Positions 35,223 to 45,127 of a stretch of 64,000 nt of DNA are shown here, piece by piece (the first letter of the stretch is position 1; every line of letters starts with the position of its first letter). The notes beneath the pieces were generated by a model. It worked only from the letters and a program-made list of their open reading frames with translations, searched no databases and was not told the DNA's origin. This DNA is from Pseudomonas sp. MWU13-2105 (GTDB lineage Bacteria; Pseudomonadota; Gammaproteobacteria; Pseudomonadales; Pseudomonadaceae), in assembly GCF_023242315.1 (NCBI RefSeq), contig NZ_JALLIY010000010.1, positions 124,001-188,000 on the forward strand, in the 5' to 3' direction. The translations under genes were made by a program, and so were the position numbers.

Positions 35223-36228
35223 GCTGGGTGCGCTCCTTGCGCAGGCCTTGGGCGGTAAGCAACGGCAGGATCTGTTCGCCGAAGCGCAGGACTTCATGCA
35301 CTGCCGGCTGGCCGACCAGGATGATCTGTTCGATGCCCAGGCCGTGCAGCTCCTGTAGCCGGGTAGCGACCTGATGCGGCGTGCCGACGATAAACACCGG
35401 CTGATCGGCACGTGGTTGCCAGAGATTGGGGTGCAGCTCGAAGTGCCGCACCGGCTGCTGTTCGCGGGTGAGCCGGAGCAACGATGGGGCGCTGTCCGGG
35501 GGCTTGATCCCCAGGGTTTCCAGGTGGGCGGCCGCCGCTTCCCAGGCTTCCTCCTCGGTGTCCCTGAACAGCAGGCCGAAGGAGCAGACGAAGCCAAGGC
35601 CCGGGGCATCGGCGCGCAAGCGCTGGATCTCCTGTTGCAGTGGGTTCGGCGCCCGGCTGCGCAGCAGGCAGGTTCGGGCATGGCCGGCGATCAGCGCGCT
35701 GTCCTGAGAGTCGTCGAGGATGATCGGTGGGGCCGGGAGCTGGCGCCGCGCGACGCCGGCGCTCTCCAGCTGGAAGTAGCGCCCGTTGTAGTGGAACTCG
35801 CTGCCGGCGGGGGCCAGCAGCTGCGTTAGGATGTCCAGGTACTCGCCGATACGTTCATGGCGCTGGTCACGGTTGAGCCATTCACCGAACACCTGGCGCA
35901 GGCTGCCCTGTTCGCCGTCGGGCAGGTGCAGGCGCACGCGATTGGCGCTGATCGATTGCAGGCTTTGTACGGTGGCGGCGAGGGCCGCCGGCAACATGAC
36001 TTCGGGGGGGACGCTGACCGTCAGGTGGACCCGACGGGTGTGGGCGCACAAGGTCGCCGCCACGCCGAGGCTGTCGGCGCACTGCGCGCCACCGGGCACC
36101 CAGAGCCCATCAAGGCCGGCGTATTCCACGGCCTGGGCCAGTTGAATCCACTGCGCGGGATGGCGCGCCCAGGAGGTGGTACCGTCGGTGTCGCACAAAG
36201 GCAACTGCCAGCTGAACTCAAGGGCCAT
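35212..36228 (-). CDS. Luciferase-like monooxygenase, SsuD-related paralogue
   Basis: A 338-residue protein of the same fold as its neighbour but shorter and more divergent: LEFSWQLPLCDTDGTTSW, GLDGLWVPGGAQCADSL, VSVPPEVMLPAALAATVQ, RDQRHERIGEYLDIL, and FIVGTPHQVATRLQELHGLGI. The nitrogen-terminal flavin and substrate positions are partly changed, and the ALHVVSG-type stretch is replaced by RVRLHLPDGEQG. It may form a heterodimer with the 379-residue enzyme, whose gene it overlaps, by analogy with luciferase alpha/beta subunits; this is inference. Confidence 0.82.
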   Translation of the reverse strand: MALEFSWQLPLCDTDGTTSWARHPAQWIQLAQAVEYAGLDGLWVPGGAQCADSLGVAATLCAHTRRVHLTVSVPPEVMLPAALAATVQSLQSISANRVRLHLPDGEQGSLRQVFGEWLNRDQRHERIGEYLDILTQLLAPAGSEFHYNGRYFQLESAGVARRQLPAPPIILDDSQDSALIAGHARTCLLRSRAPNPLQQEIQRLRADAPGLGFVCSFGLLFRDTEEEAWEAAAAHLETLGIKPPDSAPSLLRLTREQQPVRHFELHPNLWQPRADQPVFIVGTPHQVATRLQELHGLGIEQIILVGQPAVHEVLRFGEQILPLLTAQGLRKERTQHAE

Positions 36229-36303
36229 GCACGCGCTCCGTCAAAGGGGCGCAGACCCGCCGCCCGAATTCACTCATCCTACCCTCGATGGGGCGCTCGC
36301 CGC

Positions 36304-37632
36304 TCATGATCGGCTGAACCGGTTGGCCGGACGCGGCAGCCCGAGGTTTTCCCGCAGGGTGCGGCCTTCGTATTCGCGGCGGAACAGTCCGCGTTCCTGC
36401 AACAACGGGATCACCTGGTCGACAAACACTTCGATGGCGCCCGAGTAGTAGGGGAAGAACACATTGAAGCCGTCGCAGGCCCGGGCCTGGAACCAGGCCT
36501 CGAAACTGTCGGCGATATCGACCGGGGTACCGATCACCGGGTTGCCGCCGGCCAAGCGCAGGTACAGCTGGCGGATGCTGAGGTTTTCCTGGCGGGCCAG
36601 CTCCTGCACCTTGTCCCGGCGACTGCCGCGTTGGCCGACCGGGGTCTCCGGCAATGGGCCGTCGAGGTCGTAGCCGCTCAGGTCGATATCGTCACCGAGG
36701 GTATCGGCCAGCAGGCGCAGGCCGAGGGCCGGGTCGATCAGCGCCTGGAACGCTTCGAACAGGGCCTGGGCCTGCTCGCGGGTCTCGGCGATAAAGGGCG
36801 TGATACCGGGAAGGATCTTGATATGGTCCGGGTCGCGGTCGAAATCGGCGGCCCGGGCCTTGATATCCTGGTAGAACGCCTTGGCCCCGGCCAGGTCGTG
36901 GTGGGCGGCGAAGATCACTTCGGCCACCCGCGCCGCCAGGGTCTTGCCGGCCTCCGAAGCCCCGGCCTGGACCAGCACCGGATGGCCCTGGGGTGGGCGG
37001 GCGACGTTCAGCGGGCCGCGCACCGAGAAGTGTTCGCCGCGGTGGTTCAGGGTGTGCAGCTTGCTTGGATCGAAGTATTGGCCACTGGCCTTGTCGCGGA
37101 CGAACGCGTCATCGTCCCAACTGTCCCACAGGCCCTTGACCACATCGTGGAATTCCTCGGCGCGCTGATAGCGGTCGCCGTGGTCGATATGGCTTTCCCG
37201 ACCGAAGTTCCAGGCCTCGTCGGAGACCACCGAAGTCACCAGGTTCCAGGCCGCGCGGCCCTTGGACAGGTGGTCGAGGGAGGCGAACTTGCGGGCGATA
37301 TGGTAGGGCTCGTTGTAGCTGGTGGTCGCGGTGGCGATCAGGCCGATATGGCGGGTGACGGCCGCGAGGGCGGACATCAGGGTCAGCGGTTCGAAGTGTT
37401 CGGCCCGGGCGCAGCGGCTCAGGGCATCGTGATGATGACCCCAGAGCGCAACCACATCGGCGACGAACAGCGCGTCGAACTTGCCGCGTTCGGCGGTTTC
37501 GGCAATCGCCTTGAAGTGCTCGAAATCCAGGCTGGCATCGGCCTGGCCCAGGGGATGACGCCAGGCGGCGAGATGATGGCCGCTGTTGGCGAGAAAGGCG
37601 CCGAGCTTGAGTTGATCGGTACGACGGGTCAT
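36304..37632 (-). CDS. NtaA/SnaA/DszA-family FMNH2-dependent monooxygenase
   Basis: A 442-residue monooxygenase of the NtaA/SnaA/DszA/SoxA class, whose members attack nitrilotriacetate, sulfones and related compounds. Motifs are LKLGAFLANSGHHLAAWR, KFDALFVADVVALWG, LEP-type HFEPLTLMSALAAVT, the diagnostic GRAAWNLVTSV, and GHPVLVQAGASEAGKTLAA. GGGAG precedes the ATG. It follows the TonB-receptor gene by 64 bases in the same direction. Only two Met and two Cys occur in 442 residues. A xenobiotic sulfur or amine substrate is likely; the exact one is unknown. Confidence 0.9.
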   Translation of the reverse strand: MTRRTDQLKLGAFLANSGHHLAAWRHPLGQADASLDFEHFKAIAETAERGKFDALFVADVVALWGHHHDALSRCARAEHFEPLTLMSALAAVTRHIGLIATATTSYNEPYHIARKFASLDHLSKGRAAWNLVTSVVSDEAWNFGRESHIDHGDRYQRAEEFHDVVKGLWDSWDDDAFVRDKASGQYFDPSKLHTLNHRGEHFSVRGPLNVARPPQGHPVLVQAGASEAGKTLAARVAEVIFAAHHDLAGAKAFYQDIKARAADFDRDPDHIKILPGITPFIAETREQAQALFEAFQALIDPALGLRLLADTLGDDIDLSGYDLDGPLPETPVGQRGSRRDKVQELARQENLSIRQLYLRLAGGNPVIGTPVDIADSFEAWFQARACDGFNVFFPYYSGAIEVFVDQVIPLLQERGLFRREYEGRTLRENLGLPRPANRFSRS

Positions 37633-37696
37633 TGCAGGCTCCCGGTAAACAAGGCGGCAGCGCCGGGCCATCGGGCCGCGCGTGCCGCCAGGACGG

Positions 37697-40132
37697 TCAG
37701 AAGTTGTAGGTCAGGCCGGTGTACCAGTAGCCGCCCGTGGTGCCGTAGGGCGAGAAGTTGCCGTAGGGGTAGGCCCCCGAGGCACTGGGCAGGTTGGTGC
37801 GTTCCGGGTACAGGTTGAAGACGTTGTTGGCCCCGGCATTGAGGGTCAGGCTCTTGGTCAGGTGGTAGTCGACGTTCAGGTCGGTGATCCAGGCCGCCGA
37901 GAAACTGCGGTCGTAGATCGCCGCGGTGCCGTACTGGGTGTACTCGCCGTAGCGGGTCAGGTTCAGGCCGATCTCGAACTTGTCGATGCTCCAGACGGTG
38001 CCCAGCAACAGCTTGGAATCCGGCAGGCCGTGCTTGAGGTTGCCCTGGCGCTGGCGGTCGTAACCGCCGTCCGGGCCCAAGGCCTGCTGGGCGGCGTCGG
38101 AGGCGTGGATGGCGTCGATTGCGGTGGTGTTCCAGTTGAAGCCCAGGGTGTAGCGCAGGTTGCCGTAGGCACCGATGTCCTGCCGGTAGTCGCCGACCAG
38201 GTCGACGCCGCGGGTGGTGGTGTCGAGGGCGTTGGTGAAGTAGGTCACCGCCTGGTTGGTCGGCAGCCCGGCCGCCGCGAGGATCGCCTCGATCTGCGGG
38301 GTGCCGCCCAGGTAGCCGGTCTGGGCGATGCGGTCCTTGATCTTGATCTGGTAGGCATCCAGGGTGACGCTGGCGTTGTCGATCGGTTGCAGGGTCAGGC
38401 CGAAGCCGATGTTGGTCGACTTCTCCGGTTTCAAGGTGGTGGCGCCGAGGGCCTTGGCCACCGTCGAATCCACCGCGACATTGCGGTAGTCGAACAGGTT
38501 GCCGTTGACGCTGGTCTGCGAGGTCGAGCTGTAGATCTGCTGCGACAGCGATGGCGCGCGGAAGCCGGTGCTGAAGGTGCCGCGCACGGCGAGGATCGGG
38601 GTCAACTGGTAACGGGTGGAGAACTTGCCGTTGGTGGTGGTGCCCGAACCGTCGTTGTAGTGCTCGTAGCGCCCGGCGAGGTCGACGTGCCACTTGTCGG
38701 TCAGGTCCTGGCCGATCTCGCCATAGCCGGCCACGCTGGTGCGGCTTTTCTCCGCGGCGTCGGCCGGAGTGGTGCCGGCACCGGAAATGGTTCCCGGCGC
38801 AATCGGCGCGCCGCTGGCACCGGTGCTGAAGTCGCCGAGGGCATAGGAGTCATAGTCGCCCTTGCCGATCTTGTAGCTCTCGAAGCGTTGTTCCAGGCCC
38901 CAGGAAATCTGCGTCGGCTTGGCCAGGCCGAGGTCGAAGGCGCGGGTCAGGTCGAGGTTGTTGGTCCATTGGCTGAAGGTCTTGGCCCCGGTGTCCACCG
39001 AGGTCGGCGAGTCCGGGCCGAAGCTCAGGTTATAGGTGTGGCGCAGGGTGGCCTCGGCATGATCCTGGCCGTAGGTGCTGGACAGGTCGTAGTCCCAGCC
39101 GGCGGCCTTGCCCTTGCCGCCGAAGGCCACCTGGAAGTCGTTTTCGATAAACCGCAGGGTGTCTTCGATGCCCTCCGGGAACGGCGTGGCGATCCCGTCG
39201 AAGCTCGCCGGCTGGTGGAAGGCCAGGGGTTTTTCCGAGTTGCGCCGGGTGTAGGTGGAGAACGAGTAGAGGGTCAGGGCATCGTCCACCGGCAGTTCGG
39301 CGTTGTAGCCGAAGCTGAAGTTGCGTGCCTGGGGCAGGCCGGTGCCGTAGTAGGTATGGCGCTCGCTGGTGTTGCCGGCGCTGTCGGTGTAGGGCGCGTC
39401 GTCGGAGCGGTCGGAGGTGTTCTGTTTCTTCACGTCCAGGGCCAGGTTGATAAAGCCGTCGTTGGGCAGTGACAGCCCCAGGTCGCCGGTTTGCCGGGTG
39501 GTGGCGCCGTCGCCGTTTTCAAAGTTCTGGCCGTAGCGGGTGCTGAGGCTGCCGCCATGGTCGGTCTGCTTGAGCACGATATTGATCACGCCGCCGATGG
39601 CGTCCGAGCCGTATTGCGCGGAGGCGCCGTCGCGCAGCACTTCGACATGGTCCACCAGGGCGGTGGGGATCATGTCCAGGTCCACCGGTTGCGAGCCGGA
39701 GTTGAGGTAGGTGCCGTTGTTCAGCAGTGCGCTGTTGTGGCGGCGCTTGCCGTTGACCAGCACCAGCACCTGGTCGCCGTTGAGGCCGCGCAGGCTGATG
39801 GGGCGCACCACCGAGGTCGAGCCGAAGCCGGAGGAGGTCGGCTGGTTCAGCGAGGGCAGCACCTTGTTCAGGGCGGCGGTGAGATCGCCCTGGCCGGTGG
39901 CGAGCAACTGCTTGGAGGAAATCACGTCCACCGGCGCCGGGCTGTCGGCCAGGGTGCGGGCCTGGCCACGGTTGCCGATGACCACCACGGTGTCCAGGGG
40001 GTTATCGCTGGTGGTGTCGGCGGCCAGGGTCAGGCTGCTGTAGCTCAGTGCCTCGCACACGGCCAGGAACAGCAGGCTGTGGGTGAGGGTGTTACGGGTG
40101 GGGCGCCGGTTGGCGGCACGTGTTGCACTCAT
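37697..40132 (-). CDS. TonB-dependent outer-membrane receptor (sulfur-regulated type)
   Basis: An 811-residue TonB-dependent receptor. A signal peptide ends near LTLAA (about residue 37), then a TonB-box-like LDTVVVIGNR, a plug domain (SPAPVDVISSKQLLATGQ, RPISLRGLNGDQVLVLVNGKRR, VEVLRDGASAQYGSDAIGGVINI) and a 22-strand barrel ending in the canonical terminal Phe (GLTYNF). The mature protein has no Cys and one Met (in VDLDMIP), strikingly low. A sigma-54 promoter lies at 40295-40310. Cotranscribed with three monooxygenases, it likely imports their organosulfur or ester substrate across the outer membrane. Confidence 0.92.
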   Translation of the reverse strand: MSATRAANRRPTRNTLTHSLLFLAVCEALSYSSLTLAADTTSDNPLDTVVVIGNRGQARTLADSPAPVDVISSKQLLATGQGDLTAALNKVLPSLNQPTSSGFGSTSVVRPISLRGLNGDQVLVLVNGKRRHNSALLNNGTYLNSGSQPVDLDMIPTALVDHVEVLRDGASAQYGSDAIGGVINIVLKQTDHGGSLSTRYGQNFENGDGATTRQTGDLGLSLPNDGFINLALDVKKQNTSDRSDDAPYTDSAGNTSERHTYYGTGLPQARNFSFGYNAELPVDDALTLYSFSTYTRRNSEKPLAFHQPASFDGIATPFPEGIEDTLRFIENDFQVAFGGKGKAAGWDYDLSSTYGQDHAEATLRHTYNLSFGPDSPTSVDTGAKTFSQWTNNLDLTRAFDLGLAKPTQISWGLEQRFESYKIGKGDYDSYALGDFSTGASGAPIAPGTISGAGTTPADAAEKSRTSVAGYGEIGQDLTDKWHVDLAGRYEHYNDGSGTTTNGKFSTRYQLTPILAVRGTFSTGFRAPSLSQQIYSSTSQTSVNGNLFDYRNVAVDSTVAKALGATTLKPEKSTNIGFGLTLQPIDNASVTLDAYQIKIKDRIAQTGYLGGTPQIEAILAAAGLPTNQAVTYFTNALDTTTRGVDLVGDYRQDIGAYGNLRYTLGFNWNTTAIDAIHASDAAQQALGPDGGYDRQRQGNLKHGLPDSKLLLGTVWSIDKFEIGLNLTRYGEYTQYGTAAIYDRSFSAAWITDLNVDYHLTKSLTLNAGANNVFNLYPERTNLPSASGAYPYGNFSPYGTTGGYWYTGLTYNF

Positions 40133-40294
40133 GATGTGAATCGCTCCAGTGTGGTCCCCGCTCTGCGCCCTGGTGGGGGGCGATCGTGGCGGGTGAGGCG
40201 ACGGGTGTGTGGGGCGTCGCCAGTGAGGTCAGTGGCGGCTTGTTGCCGGGCCGGGGGGGCGGCCTGCGGTCTCAAGCTCTGGTCAGGGCAGCAG

Positions 40295-40310
40295 AGCAAA
40301 GCCTGTGCCA
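40295..40310 (-). promoter_or_regulatory. Sigma-54 (-24/-12) promoter of the TonB-receptor operon
   Basis: On the minus strand the sequence is TGGCACAGGCTTTGCT, an exact match to TGGCACR-N4-TTGCW with GG and GC spaced by ten bases. It is identical over 16 bases to the plus-strand promoter at 40533. The receptor ATG is about 150 bases downstream of the expected start point. Confidence 0.9.
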
Positions 40311-40361
40311 TTCTTTAAAAGCCTTTTTAAACAAGTAGTTAGATCGTTTGTCGGGCAATGG

Positions 40362-40490
40362 CTGGTGTTTTTCTAGCAGCGGCGATTCAGGCTGTTGGTT
40401 TTTCTACAGCGCGCCCGTGGCGGGAGGTTCGGGGGTGTGGGTTGTTGGTTTTCCAGCAGTCGCCCGGGGGTGTTGGTGGGTTAACAACAG
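40362..40490. promoter_or_regulatory. Cluster of palindromic activator-site candidates
   Basis: Three 18-bp imperfect palindromes with a T-rich centre: CTGGTGTTTTTCTAGCAG (40362-40379), CTGTTGGTTTTTCTACAG (40392-40409) and TTGTTGGTTTTCCAGCAG (40442-40459); a fourth, looser one with TGTTG/CAACA arms ends at 40490. They lie between the two divergent sigma-54 promoters, at enhancer distance from both. The same motif recurs at 43329-43376. I infer binding by the activator encoded at 32851. Confidence 0.75.
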
Positions 40491-40532
40491 TGGTACGGGA
40501 GGGGGCGCTAATGAAGTCGGGTGCGGGAGTGG

Positions 40533-40548
40533 TGGCACAGGCTTTGCT
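40533..40548 (+). promoter_or_regulatory. Sigma-54 (-24/-12) promoter of the P1-hydrolase gene
   Basis: TGGCACAGGCTTTGCT, a full consensus match, 57 bases before the P1-family gene ATG. The expected start point is near 40558, leaving a leader of about 47 bases. Confidence 0.9.
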
Positions 40549-40604
40549 GGACCGTTGCGATCACGCTCCACTATGGAAGCCAACCACTTGTCAGGAAGTT
40601 TTTT

Positions 40605-41615
40605 ATGCCACAACCGGGTTCCCGCAATCTGCTCACCGATGTGCCGGGCGTGTCTGTCGGGCATGCCACCGATGAGTATGTCGACACTGGTGTGACGGTG
40701 ATTCGTACCGACGGCGCCTGGACGGCGAGCATCGATATTCGCGGCGGTGGTCCGGGCGGTCGCGAGTCGGCGGCCCTGGAGCCGGAAAACATGGTCGGGC
40801 AACTGCATGCGCTGGTGTTTTCCGGCGGCTCGGTGTTCGGCCTGGGGGCGGCGGATGCGGTGGCGGCGGCGTTGTCGCAGCAGGCAGTGGGTTTGCATCT
40901 CAAGCTTGGTGCGCCAGCGATTCCCATTGTTCCTGCGGCAGTGCTGCACGATCTGGCCAACGGCGGGGACAAGGACTGGGGATTGGAACCGCCTTATCGC
41001 CGGCTGGGTTTCGAGGCGCTGCAAAACGCCTCGCAAGGATTTGCCCAGGGCTCGGTGGGAGCGGGGCGGGGGGCTATGGCCGGGGTGCTCAAGGGCGGAC
41101 TGGGTTCGGCATCGCTGGTGCTGGGTGATGGTTGGGTGGTGGCGGCGCTGGTGGTCGCCAATCCGATCGGCTCCGTCTATATGCCGGATGGCGAGACGTT
41201 CTGGGCCTGGCCCTGGGAGATCGCCGGGGAGTTTGGTGGTATGCGTCCGGGGGCACCGATGGACGCCAGCGATCCGATGCCGGAACTGTCCCGGCTGGAT
41301 TCCATGGGGCGGTTGCAGGCCGGGGCCAATACCACCTTGGTGGCGGTGGCCTGCAATGCCCGGTTGACCACCGCCGAGTGCAAGCGCGTGGCGATCATGG
41401 CCCAGGACGGCATTGCCCGCGCGGTGCGCCCGGCGCATCTGCCGTTTGATGGCGACACGGTGTTTGCCATGGCTTCCGGCGCGGTCGAGCTGGTGGACGG
41501 GCCGCGTCGCCAGGTGCAGATCGGCTGCCTCGGCAGCGCCGCCGCCGATTGCGTGGCGCGGGCGATTGCCCGGGGTGTTTTCGAGGCCCGGCGCGAGGTG
41601 CCGAATGGCCTGTAG
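40605..41615 (+). CDS. P1-family N-terminal-nucleophile hydrolase (NylC/DmpA-like)
   Basis: A 336-residue protein of the P1 peptidase family (DmpA aminopeptidase, NylC nylon hydrolase). The fold markers are NLLTDVPGVSVGHATD at the N-terminus, RGGGPGGRESAALEP, and LVFSGGSVFGLGAADAVA. The self-cleavage site is GANTTLVAVACN, where cleavage before Thr243 (after Asn242) would create the nucleophile, as in NylC. It hydrolyses small peptides or amides in the cytoplasm. Its own sigma-54 promoter lies at 40533. The start ATG 40605 follows CAGGAAG; the open frame continues upstream over the promoter and is not coding. It is not sulfur-poor (10 Met, 4 Cys). Confidence 0.9.
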   Translation: MPQPGSRNLLTDVPGVSVGHATDEYVDTGVTVIRTDGAWTASIDIRGGGPGGRESAALEPENMVGQLHALVFSGGSVFGLGAADAVAAALSQQAVGLHLKLGAPAIPIVPAAVLHDLANGGDKDWGLEPPYRRLGFEALQNASQGFAQGSVGAGRGAMAGVLKGGLGSASLVLGDGWVVAALVVANPIGSVYMPDGETFWAWPWEIAGEFGGMRPGAPMDASDPMPELSRLDSMGRLQAGANTTLVAVACNARLTTAECKRVAIMAQDGIARAVRPAHLPFDGDTVFAMASGAVELVDGPRRQVQIGCLGSAAADCVARAIARGVFEARREVPNGL

Positions 41616-41644
41616 GTCTGGGATCTTGAGCATGTCACGAACCT

Positions 41645-41672
41645 TGTGGGAGCTGGCAAGCCAGCTCCCACA
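41645..41672. terminator. REP-like hairpin between convergent genes
   Basis: TGTGGGAGCTGGC pairs perfectly over 13 bases with its inverted copy around AA, lying between the convergent P1-hydrolase and TPR genes. It resembles a half REPIN and likely terminates transcription from both sides. Confidence 0.7.
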
Positions 41673-41683
41673 GTGGATCGCGT

Positions 41684-43063
41684 TCAGCCAGGAATTACAT
41701 GTGTTGCCATTACCTGCTTGATTCGCTCTCGGGCCTGGCTGGCTTGCACAGGCAGTCCGAGTTCGGTGTAAACCTGTTCCAGATGGCGGTTGGTCGGGAC
41801 ATCCAGCGGGTCGTAGCCACGGCGCAGTTCCAACGTCTGCTGTGCCGCCCGCCAGTCCCCGCCGCGCAGGCGGGCGTCGAGTTCGATTTGTGCGAACAGA
41901 TCCCGCTGTGCGTGACTGCCGCCGATATCGTTGAGCCGTGGCAGCACACCACTCAGCCGCTGCACAGCCAGTTCCCAATCACCCCGGGCCTGGGCCAGCA
42001 AGCCTTGCGCCAATGGCACCGTCACCTCGGCCCAGGTCGTGCGGCTGAACGCCGGCGCCCTGGAGGCGTGGGCCAGCAGCGACTCAAGCAGATGATCGGC
42101 TTCAGGTTTTCCGGCTCGGGCCAGGCCGTACAGATACTGCACGCTGAGGAAGGGTTGCACCGTATCCTCCGTGCGTTTCTGCAGATAGGGCGCCAGCGCC
42201 TGCCAGCGTTCACCGATATCGATGCCGGTCAGCTCCAACCGGGTCAGCAGCGATACCGCGCCGACCTGATCCTGGGAGTATTCCGGCAGGATGCCCCAGA
42301 CATGTCGGTCATAAATCTCCAGGGCGCGTTGCTCATGGCCGCGGGCCAGGTAGAACAGCGCCAGGTGCCACCAGTTGTGGGTGTACATGAAGGAGTTGAG
42401 GCCCTGCCAATGGTCCTTCACGTTTTCCATGAAGTCGATGCCTTCCTCGATCCGGCCCCGGGTCAGCAGCACATGGGCCAGGGCGTGCTGGGCCCAGGGC
42501 TCGTCGGCTTGCAGGGCAAGGGCCTGGCGGGTGGCGGCTTCGGCGTCGTCCAGCAGGTGGCATTGTTCATAGGCGAAGGCCAGCAGGCCGTGGCTATGGG
42601 CGATATCCGACGCCGCGTCGCGGGCCTTGAGGGCGATGCGCAACAACGCCGGCCAGTTGCCGCGATTGAACTCCACGTATTGGGTGAGCTTGGCGGCGAA
42701 CAGGTCCCGGGGAAAGCGTTCCAGCAGTTGTTCGCCGAGGCCCAGCACTTGCCCCAGGTCGTCGGCGATCCAGGCGCACAGCAGGGCCAGGTACAGGTCG
42801 GCCCGGGCATGTCCGGCGGGGGTGGCGCTTGCCCGCTGCCGGTAGCGTTCGGCCAGGACCGGGCCTTCGGGGGATTCGCTGAACATCAGCAGGATGCCGG
42901 CGAAGGCATTGGCCAGGCGTGACTGCGGATCGGCGTCGGCGGTGGCGAGGATCGACTCGGCGCGAGGGTGGTAACCGAGAAAACCGCCGATGAACGCGTC
43001 GATGCCTTCGCGGGTCGCGGCGTGCTCGGTGTCGAGGGGGTTGCCCAGGTAATCCAGTGACAT
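41684..43063 (-). CDS. TTC38-like tetratricopeptide-repeat protein
   Basis: A 459-residue, all-helical TPR protein without signal peptide. It starts YLGNPLDTEHAATREGIDAFI and contains repeat helices such as AHSHGLLAFAYEQCHLLDDAEAATRQALALQ, and the diagnostic FMYTHNWWHLALFYLARG that resembles the eukaryotic TTC38 family. TPRs are protein-binding scaffolds; no enzyme activity is visible. It has its own sigma-54 promoter at 43100-43115 facing the importer operon promoter, so it belongs to the same regulon. Its partner may be the P1 hydrolase or the ABC importer; this is open. Confidence 0.8.
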   Translation of the reverse strand: MSLDYLGNPLDTEHAATREGIDAFIGGFLGYHPRAESILATADADPQSRLANAFAGILLMFSESPEGPVLAERYRQRASATPAGHARADLYLALLCAWIADDLGQVLGLGEQLLERFPRDLFAAKLTQYVEFNRGNWPALLRIALKARDAASDIAHSHGLLAFAYEQCHLLDDAEAATRQALALQADEPWAQHALAHVLLTRGRIEEGIDFMENVKDHWQGLNSFMYTHNWWHLALFYLARGHEQRALEIYDRHVWGILPEYSQDQVGAVSLLTRLELTGIDIGERWQALAPYLQKRTEDTVQPFLSVQYLYGLARAGKPEADHLLESLLAHASRAPAFSRTTWAEVTVPLAQGLLAQARGDWELAVQRLSGVLPRLNDIGGSHAQRDLFAQIELDARLRGGDWRAAQQTLELRRGYDPLDVPTNRHLEQVYTELGLPVQASQARERIKQVMATHVIPG

Positions 43064-43099
43064 GCTCTTGAGACTCGGTGGTTCGAAGGCAGCGGGTCT

Positions 43100-43115
43100 C
43101 GCAAGGCTTGTGCCA
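43100..43115 (-). promoter_or_regulatory. Sigma-54 (-24/-12) promoter of the TPR gene
   Basis: On the minus strand the sequence is TGGCACAAGCCTTGCG: GG and GC correctly spaced, only the last base departing from TTGCW. The expected start point is about 27 bases before the ATG at 43063. Confidence 0.8.
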
Positions 43116-43166
43116 GTCCTGCACAGGAGGCGTATCCCTCAAGTTATGCATCGTCAGGACTGACGT

Positions 43167-43257
43167 CTTCGCGGGCAAGCCCTGCTCCTACAGTACGTAG
43201 TCGTTCACCGATTTTGTGTACGAGATCAGACTGTAGGAGCAGGGCTTGCCCGCGAAG
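43167..43257. repeat. REPIN with perfect 27-bp arms
   Basis: A 27-base sequence (43167-43193, CTTCGCGGGCAAGCCCTGCT at its start) is perfectly repeated inverted at 43231-43257 around a 37-base spacer. A further single REP half lies at 43297-43318. The elements sit between the two divergent sigma-54 promoters. Confidence 0.88.
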
Positions 43258-43328
43258 AGGCCCTCGAACCTTGCACCGATCATACGGACGCCATCACCAG
43301 CAAGCCGGCTCCTACAGGATCGTGACGG

Positions 43329-43376
43329 CTGCTGCTTTTTCCACAGTCGGGCCAGTGGCTGTGGTTTTTTCATCAG
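43329..43376. promoter_or_regulatory. Two palindromic activator-site candidates
   Basis: CTGCTGCTTTTTCCACAG (43329-43346) and CTGTGGTTTTTTCATCAG (43359-43376), the same 18-bp pattern as at 40362-40459. Their centres are 30 bases apart and they end 55 bases before the importer's -24 element, a normal enhancer position. Confidence 0.72.
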
Positions 43377-43430
43377 CGCCAGCGCCCTCGAAAACCGCTC
43401 AAAGCCCGCAAAAGACCGCCTTCCAGGCCC

Positions 43431-43446
43431 TGGCACAGGCCTTGCT
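43431..43446 (+). promoter_or_regulatory. Sigma-54 (-24/-12) promoter of the dipeptide-type importer operon
   Basis: TGGCACAGGCCTTGCT, full consensus. The expected start point is near 43456, about 60 bases before the binding-protein ATG. Confidence 0.9.
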
Positions 43447-43516
43447 AAACCGCTTCAAAGGGCCGGGCGCCTGTCCGTGGTTGCCTGCCTGATGAATCTT
43501 TTCTGCGGAGCCCGCC

Positions 43517-45123
<1,607 letters not shown>

Positions 45124-45127
<4 letters not shown>

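Noticed and set aside
34083..35681. A 532-codon frame fusing extra N-terminal sequence to the SsuD-like protein
   Set aside because: The extra part is out-of-frame shadow of the upstream monooxygenase gene; the family N-terminus begins at 35222.
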